The position numbers and the translations under genes were made by a program. The notes under the pieces were generated by a model. It searched no databases, was not told where the DNA came from, and was given only the letters and a program-made list of their open reading frames with translations. Shown one piece after another: positions 6,425-15,790 of a stretch of DNA of 64,000 nucleotides. Origin of the DNA: Janthinobacterium sp. 64 (GTDB taxonomy: Bacteria > Pseudomonadota > Gammaproteobacteria > Burkholderiales > Burkholderiaceae_D); the NCBI RefSeq assembly GCF_002813325.1, contig NZ_PHUG01000001.1, positions 5,208,001 through 5,272,000 of the forward strand, given 5' to 3'. Each line of letters opens with the position of its first letter. The first letter of the stretch is position 1.

Positions 6425-6785
6425 TGGTGGAGACGGCGGGAATCGAACCCGCGTCCGCAAGCACTCCACAGACAGTTCTACATACTTAGCACTATCATTT
6501 AATTTAACTCAGCCAGCACGGATGTGCACGTTATGGGCAAGCGAGTTACCTATTATTTAGTCGGACGCTAAGTAACCCAGCATACGACGAGTCCCTGTAA
6601 ATGACTCTAGAGCTTTTGACGGCCCACCCCAGGGACGAGGTGTTCTAGAGCTAACAGCAATTAAGCTGCCAGTGCGTACGAGTTATCGTTTGCAGTTAAG
6701 TTTTTTCAGGTTGTATTTACGAGGTAGCCCGCCCTCGGTATGCCCTGCGCTGCTTTGCAACCCACGTCGAAACCAGGTCGTCCCC
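6425..6785 (-). ncRNA. ssrA: Transfer-messenger RNA (tmRNA)
   Basis: A 361-nt gene for the trans-translation RNA that rescues stalled ribosomes with SmpB. On the minus strand it starts GGGGACGACCTGG and ends CGTCTCCACCA. The acceptor stem pairs over 7 bp and contains the G3-U70 wobble read by alanyl-tRNA synthetase, and the CCA is encoded. The T arm GCGGGTTCGATTCCCGC is present near the 3' end. The internal reading frame (6693 down to 6661) encodes the degradation tag ANDNSYALAA. The 3' side of ssrA is a common integration site for mobile elements, which fits the accessory content at 1-6.4 kb, but I found no integrase and no duplicated 3' end. Confidence 0.95.
6661..6693 (-). other. tmRNA tag-peptide reading frame (ANDNSYALAA, stop TAA)
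   Basis: Ten codons GCA AAC GAT AAC TCG TAC ... GCT and TAA within ssrA. The ALAA end is the degron recognised by ClpXP. The first alanine is the resume codon. Confidence 0.9.
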
Positions 6786-6852
6786 ACAGAACCTTCATTG
6801 TAGCGCAATCTGCCCACTCTTGCATGCTGCATTCGCGCCATTGACGTAAGGC

Positions 6853-6873
6853 GTCTGACCCGTCGGGTCAGAC
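6853..6873. repeat. Inverted repeat GTCTGACCC-GTC-GGGTCAGAC
   Basis: A perfect 9-bp inverted repeat 32 bp beyond the gph stop. The same motif (GGGTCAGAC and its complement) recurs at 41247-41310 with a longer spacer, so it is a dispersed repeat family in this genome. Confidence 0.6.
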
Positions 6874-6904
6874 CCCAGCTTTCTGCTGCGAAAAGGGATG
6901 TGCC

Positions 6905-7609
6905 TCAAGCCGCCAGTTGCCGCTCCTGCGCCGCCTTTACCACGCCAGTCACCAGTTCCAGCAACGCTTGCGGCGTCTCCAGCAAATGGTCGGCGTTCCA
7001 GTGCTGCGGCTCGACGGGGCCGCAGTAGCCCCAGGCGCAGGCGACCGTGCGCATGCCAGCGGCGCGGCCGGCCTGGATGTCGCGCAGGTCGTCGCCCACG
7101 TACCAGCAGTCTTGCGGCGCCAGGTCCAGGCGGCGCGCCGCTTCCAGCAGGGGGGCGGGATGCGGTTTCGGGTGCGACATGGTGTCGCCCGAGATCACGC
7201 AGCCGGCCGCGCCCAGGCCGATCTGGCCGACCAGCGGGTCGGTGAAGCGGGCCGCCTTGTTGGTGACCACGCCCCAGGCCAGGCCCAGCGTTTGCAAGCC
7301 GTCGAGCAGGGCGGGGATGCCGTCGAACAAACGGCTTTCCACGGCCAGGGCCGCTTCGTAATTGTTCAGGAAGCCGTCTTTCAGGGCTTCGTAGCCGCTT
7401 TCGCCAGGCAGGACGCCATACGACGCGCCTATCATGCCGCGCGCGCCGGCCGAGGCGGTGGGGCGCAGGATGTCATACGGGGTCGGTGCCAGGCCGGCGC
7501 GTGCGCGCAGCAAATTGATGGCCGCCGCCAGGTCGGGCGCGGTGTCGGCCAGGGTGCCGTCGAGGTCGAACAGGATGGCGCGCGGGGCTGGCAGATGGTC
7601 TGTGATCAT
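6905..7609 (-). CDS. gph: Phosphoglycolate phosphatase (HAD family)
   Basis: A 234-residue HAD hydrolase. Motif I is FDLDGTLADT with the nucleophile Asp near residue 15, motif II is VVTNK, and the lysine and motif III are SHPKPHP and YVGDDLRDIQAGRAAG. Family role: dephosphorylation of 2-phosphoglycolate formed during DNA repair or from oxygenase activity. The gene lies 68 nt downstream of ubiG on the same strand, an arrangement common in proteobacteria. The ATG at 7609 is preferred; a TTG three codons upstream is possible. Other HAD substrates cannot be excluded from sequence. Confidence 0.88.
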   Translation of the reverse strand: MITDHLPAPRAILFDLDGTLADTAPDLAAAINLLRARAGLAPTPYDILRPTASAGARGMIGASYGVLPGESGYEALKDGFLNNYEAALAVESRLFDGIPALLDGLQTLGLAWGVVTNKAARFTDPLVGQIGLGAAGCVISGDTMSHPKPHPAPLLEAARRLDLAPQDCWYVGDDLRDIQAGRAAGMRTVACAWGYCGPVEPQHWNADHLLETPQALLELVTGVVKAAQERQLAA

Positions 7610-7677
7610 GGCGGGCAAAGTGTGTCAAGTAAGAATGAAAAATGGCGGCCGCAGCCGCCTTGTATTGTGCGTGATGG

Positions 7678-8373
7678 TTACAGCGGCCGGGTGCAGGCCA
7701 CCAGATAATTGACGCTGGTATCGCTATTAAGTGAGTAAATCTTGGTCAGCGGATTGTAGCCCATGCCGCGCATGCTGTTGACGTCCAGGCCGGCGCTGCG
7801 CAGGTACTGCGACAGTTCGGCCGGGGTGATGAATTTGTCATAGTCGTGCGTGCCTTTCGGCAACAGACGCAGCAGGTATTCGGCGCCCAGGATGGCGAAC
7901 AGGTACGCTTTCGGGTTGCGGTTCAGCGTCGACAGGAACACGTGGCCGCCCGGTTTCACCAGCGCGGCGCAAGCCTTGACGATGGCGGCGGGGTCCGGCA
8001 CGTGCTCGAGCATTTCCATGCAGGTCACGACGTCGTACTGGCCCGGCTCTTCCTCGGCCATGGCTTCGGCGGCGATCAGCTTGTAGCGTACCTTGGCGCC
8101 CGATTCCAGGCTGTGCAGGTCGGCCACTTTCAGGGCTTTGTCGGACAGGTCGATGCCCGTCACGTCGGCGCCCTTGCGGGCCATCGATTCGGCCAGGATG
8201 CCGCCGCCGCAGCCGATGTCGATCACGCGCTTGCCGGCCAGCGGCACTTTCGCGTTGATCCATTCCAGGCGCAGGGGGTTAATTTCGTGCAAGGGACGAA
8301 ACTCGGAAGTGGGGTCCCACCAGCGGTGGGCCAGCTCACTGAATTTTTGGATTTCGAGAGGGTCGGCGTTCAT
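7678..8373 (-). CDS. ubiG: Ubiquinone biosynthesis O-methyltransferase UbiG
   Basis: A 231-residue class I SAM-dependent methyltransferase that performs both O-methylations in ubiquinone synthesis. The UbiG start [15 protein letters not shown] is diagnostic, and [15 protein letters not shown] follows. The SAM-binding motif [13 protein letters not shown] spans about residues 50-62, and [11 protein letters not shown] is present. Length matches the family. ompA lies upstream on the same strand, but a terminator (8422-8447) separates them, so ubiG-gph probably has its own promoter. Confidence 0.95.
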   Translation of the reverse strand: MNADPLEIQKFSELAHRWWDPTSEFRPLHEINPLRLEWINAKVPLAGKRVIDIGCGGGILAESMARKGADVTGIDLSDKALKVADLHSLESGAKVRYKLIAAEAMAEEEPGQYDVVTCMEMLEHVPDPAAIVKACAALVKPGGHVFLSTLNRNPKAYLFAILGAEYLLRLLPKGTHDYDKFITPAELSQYLRSAGLDVNSMRGMGYNPLTKIYSLNSDTSVNYLVACTRPL

Positions 8374-8421
8374 AGGTCGAATAATAGCGGCAATTTTACA
8401 ATCGGGCAGCCACGGACGAAA

Positions 8422-8447
8422 AAAAACCCCGCCGTGGCGGGGTTTTT
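8422..8447 (-). terminator. Terminator downstream of ompA
   Basis: Stem CCCCGC/GCGGGG with a CGTG loop (8427-8442), flanked by A7 on one side and T5 on the other. It terminates ompA on the minus strand 56 bp beyond its stop. Confidence 0.8.
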
Positions 8448-8502
8448 CGTGCTGTCCTTGACTTGCGCGATGACTTGCGGCAAGTCCGGGGGGGCTCAGC
8501 TA

Positions 8503-9213
8503 TTACTTGTTGCGGGTACCAACAACTTCGATTTCCACGCGACGGTTTTTCGCACGGCCTTCGGCAGTTTTGTTATCAGCAACAGGTTGTTTCTCGCCTT
8601 TGCCTTCGGTGTACACGCGGTTGCTTTCAACGCCTTTGGTGACCAGGTAGGCTTTGACAGCATCAGCACGACGTACCGACAGTTTTTGGTTGTAAGCATC
8701 GGTGCCGACGGAGTCAGTGTGACCCACAGCGATGATGACTTCCAGGTTGATGCCGCCCAGTTGTGCGGACAGCTCGTCCAGCTTGGCTTTGCCTTCTGGC
8801 TTCAGCGTAGCTTTGTCGAAATCGAAGAATGCATCAGCAGCGAAGCTGACTTTTTCCGAGGTAGGAGCAACGACGACTGGTACTGGTACGACAACGACTG
8901 GTGCCGGTGCTGGTGCAACTGGTGCTGCTGGAGCCACGCATTTGCCGTCTTGCAGGGTTTCTGGTGCTACGCACAGTGGCACGTCGCAACCTGGCACCGC
9001 GTCAGCAGGTGTCCAGTAGCCGGTGCGCCAGCACAGACCGAATGGATCGCGCACGATCACGCCGCGGGCATCTTGCACGTAAGCGCTTTTTGGGCTTGGT
9101 GCTTTGATGTCAGTGGTAACTGGCGCGAATGGTGGGGAGGTTGGGGTTTGGGCCGAAGCCGAGCCAGCAATCACTGCGGATGCAGCGAAAAACAGCGTTA
9201 CAAATTTATTCAT
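8503..9213 (-). CDS. ompA: OmpA-family outer-membrane protein
   Basis: A 236-residue protein; the ATG at 9213 follows AAGGA and begins a signal peptide (MNKFVTLFFAASAVIAGSASA). The middle carries four cysteines in a short CWRTGYW...CDVPLCVAP...CVAP segment, then a Pro/Val/Ala-rich linker. The C-terminal OmpA domain binds peptidoglycan: FDFDKATLKPEGK, GHTDSVGTDAYNQKLS, AEGRAKNRRVEIEV. The N-terminal half is too short for the eight-stranded OmpA barrel, as in the Burkholderiales OmpA-like proteins found next to ubiG. It probably links the outer membrane to the wall. Confidence 0.88.
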   Translation of the reverse strand: MNKFVTLFFAASAVIAGSASAQTPTSPPFAPVTTDIKAPSPKSAYVQDARGVIVRDPFGLCWRTGYWTPADAVPGCDVPLCVAPETLQDGKCVAPAAPVAPAPAPVVVVPVPVVVAPTSEKVSFAADAFFDFDKATLKPEGKAKLDELSAQLGGINLEVIIAVGHTDSVGTDAYNQKLSVRRADAVKAYLVTKGVESNRVYTEGKGEKQPVADNKTAEGRAKNRRVEIEVVGTRNK

Positions 9214-9867
9214 TCTTTTTTCCTTTCGGGGGGTGATATCCGCAGAACAACACTGCGCTACTGGTGCTACGTGCCAAGATTTTATCATGTAGACCATATG
9301 CGCTCGTTTCAGATTGCGAAACTAGCAATTAACTTCTCAGTCATTTTGCCACACGCATCAGGGGCACACGACCGTGGTTAAATCAAAGCTTGCCCGATTT
9401 TAGACCGTGCGTTGTTTTTGCGCAACGAAAATGCCCATTTGTAACGCATCTGTAACATTTGATCGCTTTTTTTGCCACTTTGAAGGGCAGGCGTCTTGAA
9501 CTGATATTGTCATTGTGCATTATCGACAGGTCAACATGCACGCCCCCGGTGCAAACTGCCAATCTTGTTGGTATGGCCAATTTGTACAGGTAGCTGGGCG
9601 CGCATGCTAAAATCGTGCGCTTGACTGTTAAGAGTGTCGAGCAAATGCCCGCGGCGGCACTGCATGGCCGGGACGTACCTGCGGTACGGCCCGTGACTGC
9701 GTCACCGCCCGGTACAGTTTGTCCGGCACTCTGCGACATGGAAGCCGGGCCGCGCCAGCAGTGCACGGCGCAGCGTCCACGACGACAGCCACCCAGGATA
9801 TGCAGTATTGCGTCATACATTGCGTAACAGATAAGTTAACCACAGCCTGAGATCAGTCGAACCGCCA
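9214..9867. other. Divergent ompA/gyrA intergenic region (654 bp)
   Basis: No convincing gene. It must hold both divergent promoters: a TAAAAT-type -10 lies about 70 bp before ompA on the minus strand, and TAAAAT near 9608 is a candidate for gyrA. The gyrA leader is GC-rich with hairpins, for example CGTACC-TGC-GGTACG (9674-9688), and the arms near 9655 and 9758 (GGCACTGC/GCAGTGC) are complementary. Long leader function unknown. Confidence 0.5.
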
Positions 9868-12552
9868 ATGGATCAATTCGCAAAAGAAACAATTCCTATT
9901 TCCCTCGAAGAAGAGATGCGCAAGAGCTACCTCGATTACGCCATGAGCGTGATCGTCGGTCGCGCCTTGCCCGATGCGCGTGATGGCTTGAAGCCAGTGC
10001 ACCGCCGCGTCTTGTTCGCGATGCATGAAATGAATAACGTGTGGAACCGCCCTTACGTCAAGTGCGCCCGCGTGGTCGGCGAAACCATGGGTAAGTACCA
10101 TCCCCACGGCGATGCCTCGATCTACGACACACTGGTGCGCATGGCGCAAGATTTTTCGCTGCGCTACATGCTCGTCGATGGCCAGGGCAACTTCGGTTCC
10201 GTCGACGGCGACGGCGCCGCGGCGATGCGTTACACCGAGTGTCGCCTGGACAAGATCGCCGGCGAACTGCTGGCCGATATCGACAAGGATACCGTCGACT
10301 TCCAGCCCAACTACGATGGCAAGGAAAAGGAACCGACGGTCTTGCCGACGCGTATTCCGAACCTGCTGATCAACGGCTCGTCCGGTATCGCCGTCGGCAT
10401 GGCGACGAACATTCCGCCACACAACATCACCGAAGTCATCGACGGCGCGCTGCACGTGCTGCGCAACCCCGATTGCACGATCGATGAATTGATCGAGCTG
10501 ATCCCGGCGCCGGACTTCCCGACGGCCGGCATCATCTATGGCGTGTCCGGCGTACGCGACGGCTACCGCACGGGCCGCGGCCGCGTCGTCATGCGCGCCA
10601 AGACCCACTTTGAAGAATACGGCAAGGATGGCGGCCGCATCGCCATCATCGTCGACGAGCTGCCCTTCCAGGTCAACAAGAAATCCTTGCTGGAACGCAT
10701 CGCTGAAAACGTGCGCGACAAGAAGCTCGACGGCATTTCCGACATCCGCGACGAATCCGACAAGTCGGGCATGCGCGTGGTCATCGAGCTGAAACGGGGC
10801 GAAGTGCCGGAAGTGGTGCTCAACAACCTGTACAAGCAGACCCAGTTGCAAGACACCTTCGGCATGAACATGGTGGCCCTGGTCGATGGCCAGCCGAAGC
10901 TGCTGAACCTCAAGCAGATGCTGCAATGCTTCCTGTCGCACCGCCGCGAAGTGGTCACGCGCCGTACCGTGTTCGAACTGCGCAAGGCGCGCGAACGGGG
11001 CCACGTACTCGAAGGCCTGGCGGTCGCGCTGGCCAATATCGATGACTTCATCGCCATCATCAAGGCCGCGCCGACGCCGCCGATCGCCAAGGTCGAGCTG
11101 ATGGCCAAGGCCTGGGATTCGTCCGTCGTGCGCGAAATGCTGGCCCGCACGGGCGACGGCACGACGCCAGGCGGCATCGATGCCTACCGTCCGGAAAACC
11201 TGCCGAAGCACTACGGCATGCAGACCGATGGCCTGTACAAGCTGTCGGACGACCAGGCGCAGGAAATTTTGCAGATGCGTTTGCAACGCCTGACCGGCCT
11301 GGAACAGGACAAGATCGTCAACGAGTACAAGGACGTGATGGAACATATCGCCGACTTGCTCGACATCCTGGCCAAGCCGGAAAGAGTCACCGTCATCATC
11401 ACCGATGAAATGACGGCGGCGAAGAACGAATACGGCGCTGGCAACAAGGACGTGCGCCGCTCGCAGATCGAGTTGAATGCGACCGACCTGGAAACGGAAG
11501 ATCTCATTACGCCGCAAGACATGGTCGTGACCCTGTCGCACACCGGTTACATGAAGGCCCAGCCGATCACCGAATACCGCGCGCAAAAACGCGGTGGCCG
11601 CGGCAAGCAGGCCATGGCGACGAAAGAGGAAGACTGGATCGACCAGCTGTTCATCGCCAACACGCACGACTACATCCTGTGCTTCTCGGATCGTGGCCGC
11701 ATGTACTGGCTGAAGGTGTGGGAAGTGCCGCAAGGCTCGCGCAATTCGCGCGGCAAGCCGATCGTCAACATGTTCCCGCTGCAGGACAACGAAAAGATCA
11801 CCGTGATCCTGCCGCTGTCGGGCGAGAACCGCACGTTCCCGGAAGACCATTACGTCTTCATGTCGACCAGCCTCGGTACCGTGAAAAAGACGCCGCTGAA
11901 GGACTTCAGCAATCCACGCAAGGCCGGCATCATCGCGGTCGACCTGGACGACGGCGACTTCCTGATCGGCGCGGCGCTGACCGATGGCCAGCACGACGTG
12001 ATGCTGTTCTCCGATTCGGGCAAGGCAGTGCGCTTCGACGAAAACGACGTGCGTCCGATGGGCCGCACGGCGCGCGGCGTGCGCGGCATGAACCTGGAAG
12101 AAGGCCAGCACGTGATCGCGCTGCTGGTGGCCGAAAACGAGCAGCAGTCGGTGCTGACGGCCACGGAAAACGGCTACGGCAAGCGTACGCCGATTCTTGA
12201 GTACACGCGCCATGGCCGTGGCACGAAAGGCATGATCGCCATCCAGACCAGCGAGCGCAACGGTAAAGTGGTTGCCGCGACCCTGGTCGATGCCAGCGAT
12301 GAAATCATGCTGATCACCACCGGCGGCGTGCTGATTCGCACCCGCGTGTCGGAAATCCGCGAGATGGGCCGCGCGACGCAGGGCGTGACCCTGATCGCCG
12401 TGGAAGACGGCACCAAGCTGTCCGGCCTGCAGCGCGTCGTGGAAACGGATATCGACGAAGTCGAGCTGACGACGGAGGCGGGCCTGGAGGCCGCGGCTGC
12501 GCCGGCAGCGGCTGAACCAGCCGATCCTGTCGATCCGGCCCAGCCGGAGTAA
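9868..12552 (+). CDS. gyrA: DNA gyrase subunit A
   Basis: An 894-residue type IIA topoisomerase subunit; with GyrB it introduces negative supercoils. The catalytic tyrosine is Tyr122 (AAMRYTE). The quinolone-resistance region reads [17 protein letters not shown], with Ala at residue 83 and Asp at 87. The GyrA box QKRGGRG is near residues 573-579 and is followed by the beta-pinwheel repeats. The tail is Ala/Glu/Pro-rich and acidic ([21 protein letters not shown]), as in other betaproteobacteria. It is followed by a terminator at 12557-12582 and by the serC supraoperon. Confidence 0.97.
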   Translation: MDQFAKETIPISLEEEMRKSYLDYAMSVIVGRALPDARDGLKPVHRRVLFAMHEMNNVWNRPYVKCARVVGETMGKYHPHGDASIYDTLVRMAQDFSLRYMLVDGQGNFGSVDGDGAAAMRYTECRLDKIAGELLADIDKDTVDFQPNYDGKEKEPTVLPTRIPNLLINGSSGIAVGMATNIPPHNITEVIDGALHVLRNPDCTIDELIELIPAPDFPTAGIIYGVSGVRDGYRTGRGRVVMRAKTHFEEYGKDGGRIAIIVDELPFQVNKKSLLERIAENVRDKKLDGISDIRDESDKSGMRVVIELKRGEVPEVVLNNLYKQTQLQDTFGMNMVALVDGQPKLLNLKQMLQCFLSHRREVVTRRTVFELRKARERGHVLEGLAVALANIDDFIAIIKAAPTPPIAKVELMAKAWDSSVVREMLARTGDGTTPGGIDAYRPENLPKHYGMQTDGLYKLSDDQAQEILQMRLQRLTGLEQDKIVNEYKDVMEHIADLLDILAKPERVTVIITDEMTAAKNEYGAGNKDVRRSQIELNATDLETEDLITPQDMVVTLSHTGYMKAQPITEYRAQKRGGRGKQAMATKEEDWIDQLFIANTHDYILCFSDRGRMYWLKVWEVPQGSRNSRGKPIVNMFPLQDNEKITVILPLSGENRTFPEDHYVFMSTSLGTVKKTPLKDFSNPRKAGIIAVDLDDGDFLIGAALTDGQHDVMLFSDSGKAVRFDENDVRPMGRTARGVRGMNLEEGQHVIALLVAENEQQSVLTATENGYGKRTPILEYTRHGRGTKGMIAIQTSERNGKVVAATLVDASDEIMLITTGGVLIRTRVSEIREMGRATQGVTLIAVEDGTKLSGLQRVVETDIDEVELTTEAGLEAAAAPAAAEPADPVDPAQPE

Positions 12553-12556
12553 GATG

Positions 12557-12582
12557 ATTGGGGCTCTTTCGGGAGCCCCAAT
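12557..12582 (+). terminator. Hairpin terminator after gyrA
   Basis: A perfect 10-bp stem (ATTGGGGCTC with GAGCCCCAAT) and a six-base loop, 4 bp after the stop. The downstream T tract is poor, so termination may be partial. Confidence 0.65.
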
Positions 12583-12619
12583 TGCTATTGGCGCGTGCTT
12601 ATGCCGCCAACAGAATTGC

Positions 12620-12653
12620 GTAGGTCGGCTTAGCCCGTCGGGCGTAAGCCGAC
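12620..12653. repeat. REP-like hairpin (GTAGGTCGGCTTA...TAAGCCGAC)
   Basis: Arms GTCGGCTTA (12624-12632) and TAAGCCGAC (12645-12653) are perfectly complementary, preceded by GTAG. It belongs to the same family as the pair at 15671-15747, with base changes that keep the stem paired. Confidence 0.7.
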
Positions 12654-12703
12654 ATGCATCGCCGGCAATGTCTATTTACAAGTCACTCAATATCCCGCAT
12701 GCC

Positions 12704-13288
12704 ATGAGAAAAATCGTCGCCACCTTCTTCGCCGCGTTTTCGCTGGCCTTCCTTGCGACCCTGCCGGCCCTGGCCCAGAGCACACAAGCCACGCCGGCGC
12801 GCCAGGCGGCGCCCAGCCCCGCCATGAAAGTGGCCGTGCGGCGCATGCTCGACGCGATGCAGTTCCCGCAACTGACGCGCAGTATCTTCGATCAGATGCT
12901 GCAATCGGTGCCCGCCATGATCCGCCAGTCGGCGCAGCAGCAAATCAGCAGCAACGCTAAGCTGGACGAGCAGCGCAAGGCGCGCGCGCTGGCCAGCGCC
13001 GAGGAAGAAATCCCCCTGGCCATCGCCACCCTGACGCAGGTGCTGGCCGACCCGACCCTGATCGACGAACTAGCCGACGAAATGGTGCCCCTGTACGCGC
13101 GCTTTTACACGGTGCCGGAAGTCGAGCAGCTGACGGCCTTTTACCAGACGCCGCTGGGCCGCAAGATGCTGGCCACCATGCCGCAACTGTCGGCCGAATC
13201 GATGGCCATCAGCCAGCGCGTGCTGATCCCGCGCGTGAATGCCGTGCTTGACCAGGTCATGCGGGCGGCCACGCAGTCGCCCCAATAA
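12704..13288 (+). CDS. DUF2059 domain exported protein
   Basis: A 194-residue protein. The ATG at 12704 starts a clear signal peptide (MRKIVATFFAAFSLAFLATLPALAQ); an ATG at 12668 would only lengthen it. The mature part is helical and contains the DUF2059 core: DELADEMVPLYARFYT, EVEQLTAFYQTPLGRKML. The function of this domain is unknown; it is common in periplasmic proteins. It sits between gyrA and serC, 27 nt before the serC start, and could be co-transcribed with the supraoperon. Confidence 0.82.
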   Translation: MRKIVATFFAAFSLAFLATLPALAQSTQATPARQAAPSPAMKVAVRRMLDAMQFPQLTRSIFDQMLQSVPAMIRQSAQQQISSNAKLDEQRKARALASAEEEIPLAIATLTQVLADPTLIDELADEMVPLYARFYTVPEVEQLTAFYQTPLGRKMLATMPQLSAESMAISQRVLIPRVNAVLDQVMRAATQSPQ

Positions 13289-13315
13289 GATTCCCATTTT
13301 GCCAAGGACCGTATC

Positions 13316-14407
13316 GTGACCCATATCTACAATTTTTCCGCCGGCCCCGCCGTCCTGCCCAAGGAAGTGCTGGCGCAAGCGGCTGCCGAGATGCAGGACT
13401 GGCATGGCAGTGGCATGTCGGTGATGGAAATGAGCCACCGTGGTCCCGAATTCATTTCCATCTACCAGCAGGCGGTGGCCGACCTGCGCGAACTGCTGGC
13501 CGTGCCCGACAACTACAAGATCCTGTTCCTGCAGGGCGGTGGCCTGGGCGAGAACGCCATCATCCCGATGAACCTGGCGGGCCTGGCCGCGCAGCAGCCG
13601 GCCACCGTCGATTTCGTGCATACGGGCTCGTGGTCGGGCAAGTCGATCCAGGAAGCGGCAAAATACGTCAACGTCAACGTCGCCGCGTCGTCCAAGGCTG
13701 CCAGTTTCACGGGCGTGCCGCCCGTCAGCGAGTGGAAGCTGACGCCAGGCGCCGCCTACCTGCACATCTGCACGAATGAAACCATCGACGGCGTGGAATT
13801 CCAGCAGGCGCCAGGCGTGCCGGCAGGGACCACCATCGTGGCCGACATGTCCTCGCACATTCTGTCGCGCGTGATCGACGTGTCGCAATATGGCGTCATC
13901 TTCGGCGGCGCGCAGAAAAATATCGGCCCGGCCGGCCTGACCCTGGTCATCGTGCGCGAAGACTTGCTGGGCAAGGCCTCGCCGATCTGCCCGTCGGCCT
14001 TCGACTGGACCATCGTGGCCGAACATGAGTCGATGTACAACACGCCGCCCACCTACGGCATCTATATCGCCGGCCTGGTTTTCCAGTGGCTCAAACGCCA
14101 GGGTGGCGTTGCAGCCATGGAACAGCGTAATATTGAGAAAGCGGCGCTGCTGTACGCGGCGCTCGATGCGGACGACTTCTATCAGAACCGGGTCGAGCCC
14201 GCATACCGCTCGCGCATGACCATCCCGTTCTATCTGCGCGACGAAAGTCTGAACGACGCATTCCTGGCCGGCGCCAAGCAGCGCGGCCTGCTGCAACTGA
14301 AGGGCCACAAGTCCGTCGGCGGCATGCGTGCATCGATCTATAACGCGATGCCGATCGAGGGCGTGCAAGCCCTGGTCAACTATTTGAACGAGTTTGCCGG
14401 ACGCTAG
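13316..14407 (+). CDS. serC: Phosphoserine aminotransferase
   Basis: A 363-residue class V PLP enzyme of serine synthesis that also serves pyridoxine synthesis. It starts at GTG (13316) after AAGGA. It opens with [16 protein letters not shown], the family signature; [11 protein letters not shown] and [13 protein letters not shown] (PLP lysine near residue 200) follow. It is the first gene of the conserved serC-pheA-hisC-tyrA-aroA-cmk-rpsA supraoperon. A long palindrome begins immediately after its stop. Confidence 0.96.
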   Translation: MTHIYNFSAGPAVLPKEVLAQAAAEMQDWHGSGMSVMEMSHRGPEFISIYQQAVADLRELLAVPDNYKILFLQGGGLGENAIIPMNLAGLAAQQPATVDFVHTGSWSGKSIQEAAKYVNVNVAASSKAASFTGVPPVSEWKLTPGAAYLHICTNETIDGVEFQQAPGVPAGTTIVADMSSHILSRVIDVSQYGVIFGGAQKNIGPAGLTLVIVREDLLGKASPICPSAFDWTIVAEHESMYNTPPTYGIYIAGLVFQWLKRQGGVAAMEQRNIEKAALLYAALDADDFYQNRVEPAYRSRMTIPFYLRDESLNDAFLAGAKQRGLLQLKGHKSVGGMRASIYNAMPIEGVQALVNYLNEFAGR

Positions 14408-14506
14408 AATGCCTGCCAAAAAGTCCAGGGCGTTGTTGCATTGCCTTGTCGTACATTCGTACTGTCAGCGGCAACGCGCCTAGCCCTGATCATTTTGTCC
14501 GGCATT
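14408..14506. repeat. Long palindromic element directly after the serC stop
   Basis: A 99-bp imperfect palindrome starting at the base after TAG. The outer arms 14408-14431 and 14483-14506 match in 19 of 24 positions. Inner arms CGTTGTTGC and GCGGCAACG pair, around a centre containing GTACATTCGTAC. The design is like that of 22090-22215 and 45842-45961 but the core differs. It could fold in the serC-pheA transcript and affect readthrough. Confidence 0.65.
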
Positions 14507-14586
14507 CTCATGAATAAGCGCGCCGGCCCGCCGCCGGCGCAGGCCGCGCGGCCATGATTGAAGTACAGCTGACGAAACAAACCACC

Positions 14587-15657
14587 ATGACCGATAAATT
14601 GAAACCGCTGCGCGAACAGATCGATGCGATCGACGCGCAAATCCTCGAGTTGCTGAACCGCCGCGCGCAAATCGCCCAGCAAGTGGGCCACGTGAAGGCC
14701 GAGACGCAGGCGCCCGTGTTCCGCCCCGAGCGCGAGGCGCAGGTGCTGCGCGGCGTGGCCGAGCGCAATCCCGGCCCCATGGGCGACCGCGAAGTGCAGA
14801 CCATCTTCCGCGAAATCATGTCGTCCTGCCGTTCGCTGGAAAAGCGCGTCACCGTGGCCTACCTTGGCCCGGCCGGCACCTTCAGCGAGCAGGCCGTGTA
14901 TCAGCAGTTCGGCAGCGCCGTCGAAGGCTTGCCGTGCGCATCCATCGATGAGGTGTTCCGCTCCGCCGAGGCGGGAACGGCGGACTTTGGCGTCGTGCCG
15001 ATCGAAAATTCTTCGGAAGGCGCCGTCAACCGCACCCTCGACATGATGCTGCAGACTAGCCTCATCATCAGCGGTGAAGTCGCCATTGCCGTGCACCACA
15101 GCCTGATGACGAAGAGCGGCAACATGGATGGCGTCACGGCCATCTGCGCTCATTCGCAGGCGCTGGCGCAGTGCCAGGTGTGGTTGAACCAGAACTATCC
15201 GAACATTGCGCGCCACGCCGTGGCCTCGAACGCCGAAGCGGCGCGCCTGGCCGGCGAAGATGGCACGGTGGCCGCGATTGCCAGCGAACTGGCCGGCGCG
15301 CAGTACAAGCTGGGCGTGGTCAAAGGCCATATCCAGGACGACCCGCACAACCGCACGCGCTTTGCCGTCGTGGGCACCTTGCAAACGGCGCCGTCGGGCA
15401 AGGACCAGACCTCGCTGGTGCTGGCCGTGCCGAACAAGGCGGGCGCCGTGTACCAGCTGCTGGCGCCGCTGGCGAAACACGGCGTGTCGATGACGCGCTT
15501 CGAGTCGCGCCCGGCGCGCATGGGCAGCTGGGAGTATTATTTCTATGTCGATGTGGAAGGCCACGTGCACGACACGGCCGTCGCCCAGGCGCTGGGCGAG
15601 CTGCAGAGCAATGCGGCGTTTTTCAAGGTGCTGGGGTCGTATCCGGTCAGTCTGTGA
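14587..15657 (+). CDS. pheA: Bifunctional chorismate mutase/prephenate dehydratase
   Basis: A 356-residue enzyme that converts chorismate through prephenate to phenylpyruvate. An AroQ-type mutase domain occupies about residues 1-90 (LREQIDAIDAQILELLNRR). The dehydratase domain begins VAYLGPAGTFSEQAV and includes PIENSSEGAVNRTLD. The C-terminal ACT regulatory domain contains the phenylalanine-binding ESRPARMGSWEYYFYVDVEG. The start at 14587 (MTDKLKPLR) is typical of the family; an ATG at 14554 in frame would add 11 residues, and neither has a good ribosome binding site. Confidence 0.95.
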   Translation: MTDKLKPLREQIDAIDAQILELLNRRAQIAQQVGHVKAETQAPVFRPEREAQVLRGVAERNPGPMGDREVQTIFREIMSSCRSLEKRVTVAYLGPAGTFSEQAVYQQFGSAVEGLPCASIDEVFRSAEAGTADFGVVPIENSSEGAVNRTLDMMLQTSLIISGEVAIAVHHSLMTKSGNMDGVTAICAHSQALAQCQVWLNQNYPNIARHAVASNAEAARLAGEDGTVAAIASELAGAQYKLGVVKGHIQDDPHNRTRFAVVGTLQTAPSGKDQTSLVLAVPNKAGAVYQLLAPLAKHGVSMTRFESRPARMGSWEYYFYVDVEGHVHDTAVAQALGELQSNAAFFKVLGSYPVSL

Positions 15658-15670
15658 CGCCGGTGGTGGT

Positions 15671-15747
15671 GTCGGATTACGCTCCGCTAATCCGACCTAC
15701 CCGACATACGGTAAGCTGTAGGTTGGGTTAGCGCAGCGTAACCCAAC
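15671..15747. repeat. Inverted pair of REP-like hairpins
   Basis: Hairpin 1: GTCGGATTA (15671-15679) with TAATCCGAC (15688-15696). Hairpin 2: GTTGGGTTA (15722-15730) with TAACCCAAC (15739-15747). Flanking CTAC and GTAG show that the two are the same element in opposite orientation, like a BIME or REPIN doublet. It fills most of the pheA-hisC gap. Confidence 0.75.
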
Positions 15748-15790
15748 AACAGCCACCAGCCTAATCATTCACCAACTTTTAAAGAACACC

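Noticed and set aside
6197..6502. Open frame ending in RRRESNPRP-like sequence
   Set aside because: It crosses the palindrome cluster and the ssrA 3' end. That peptide is a well-known artefact of translating tRNA or tmRNA T-arm sequence.
9615..9827. Possible 70-residue gene upstream of gyrA
   Set aside because: No ribosome binding site and a Pro/Arg/Gln-rich translation. GC-rich leader hairpins explain the sequence better.
9853..12213. Very long open frame on the strand opposite gyrA (also opposite rpsA, 19696-21723, and lapB-ugd, 22524-25202)
   Set aside because: GC-rich codon bias leaves few stops in the antisense frame. The translations are Ala/Arg/His/Val-rich without domains, while the sense frames are unmistakable gyrA, rpsA, lapB and ugd.
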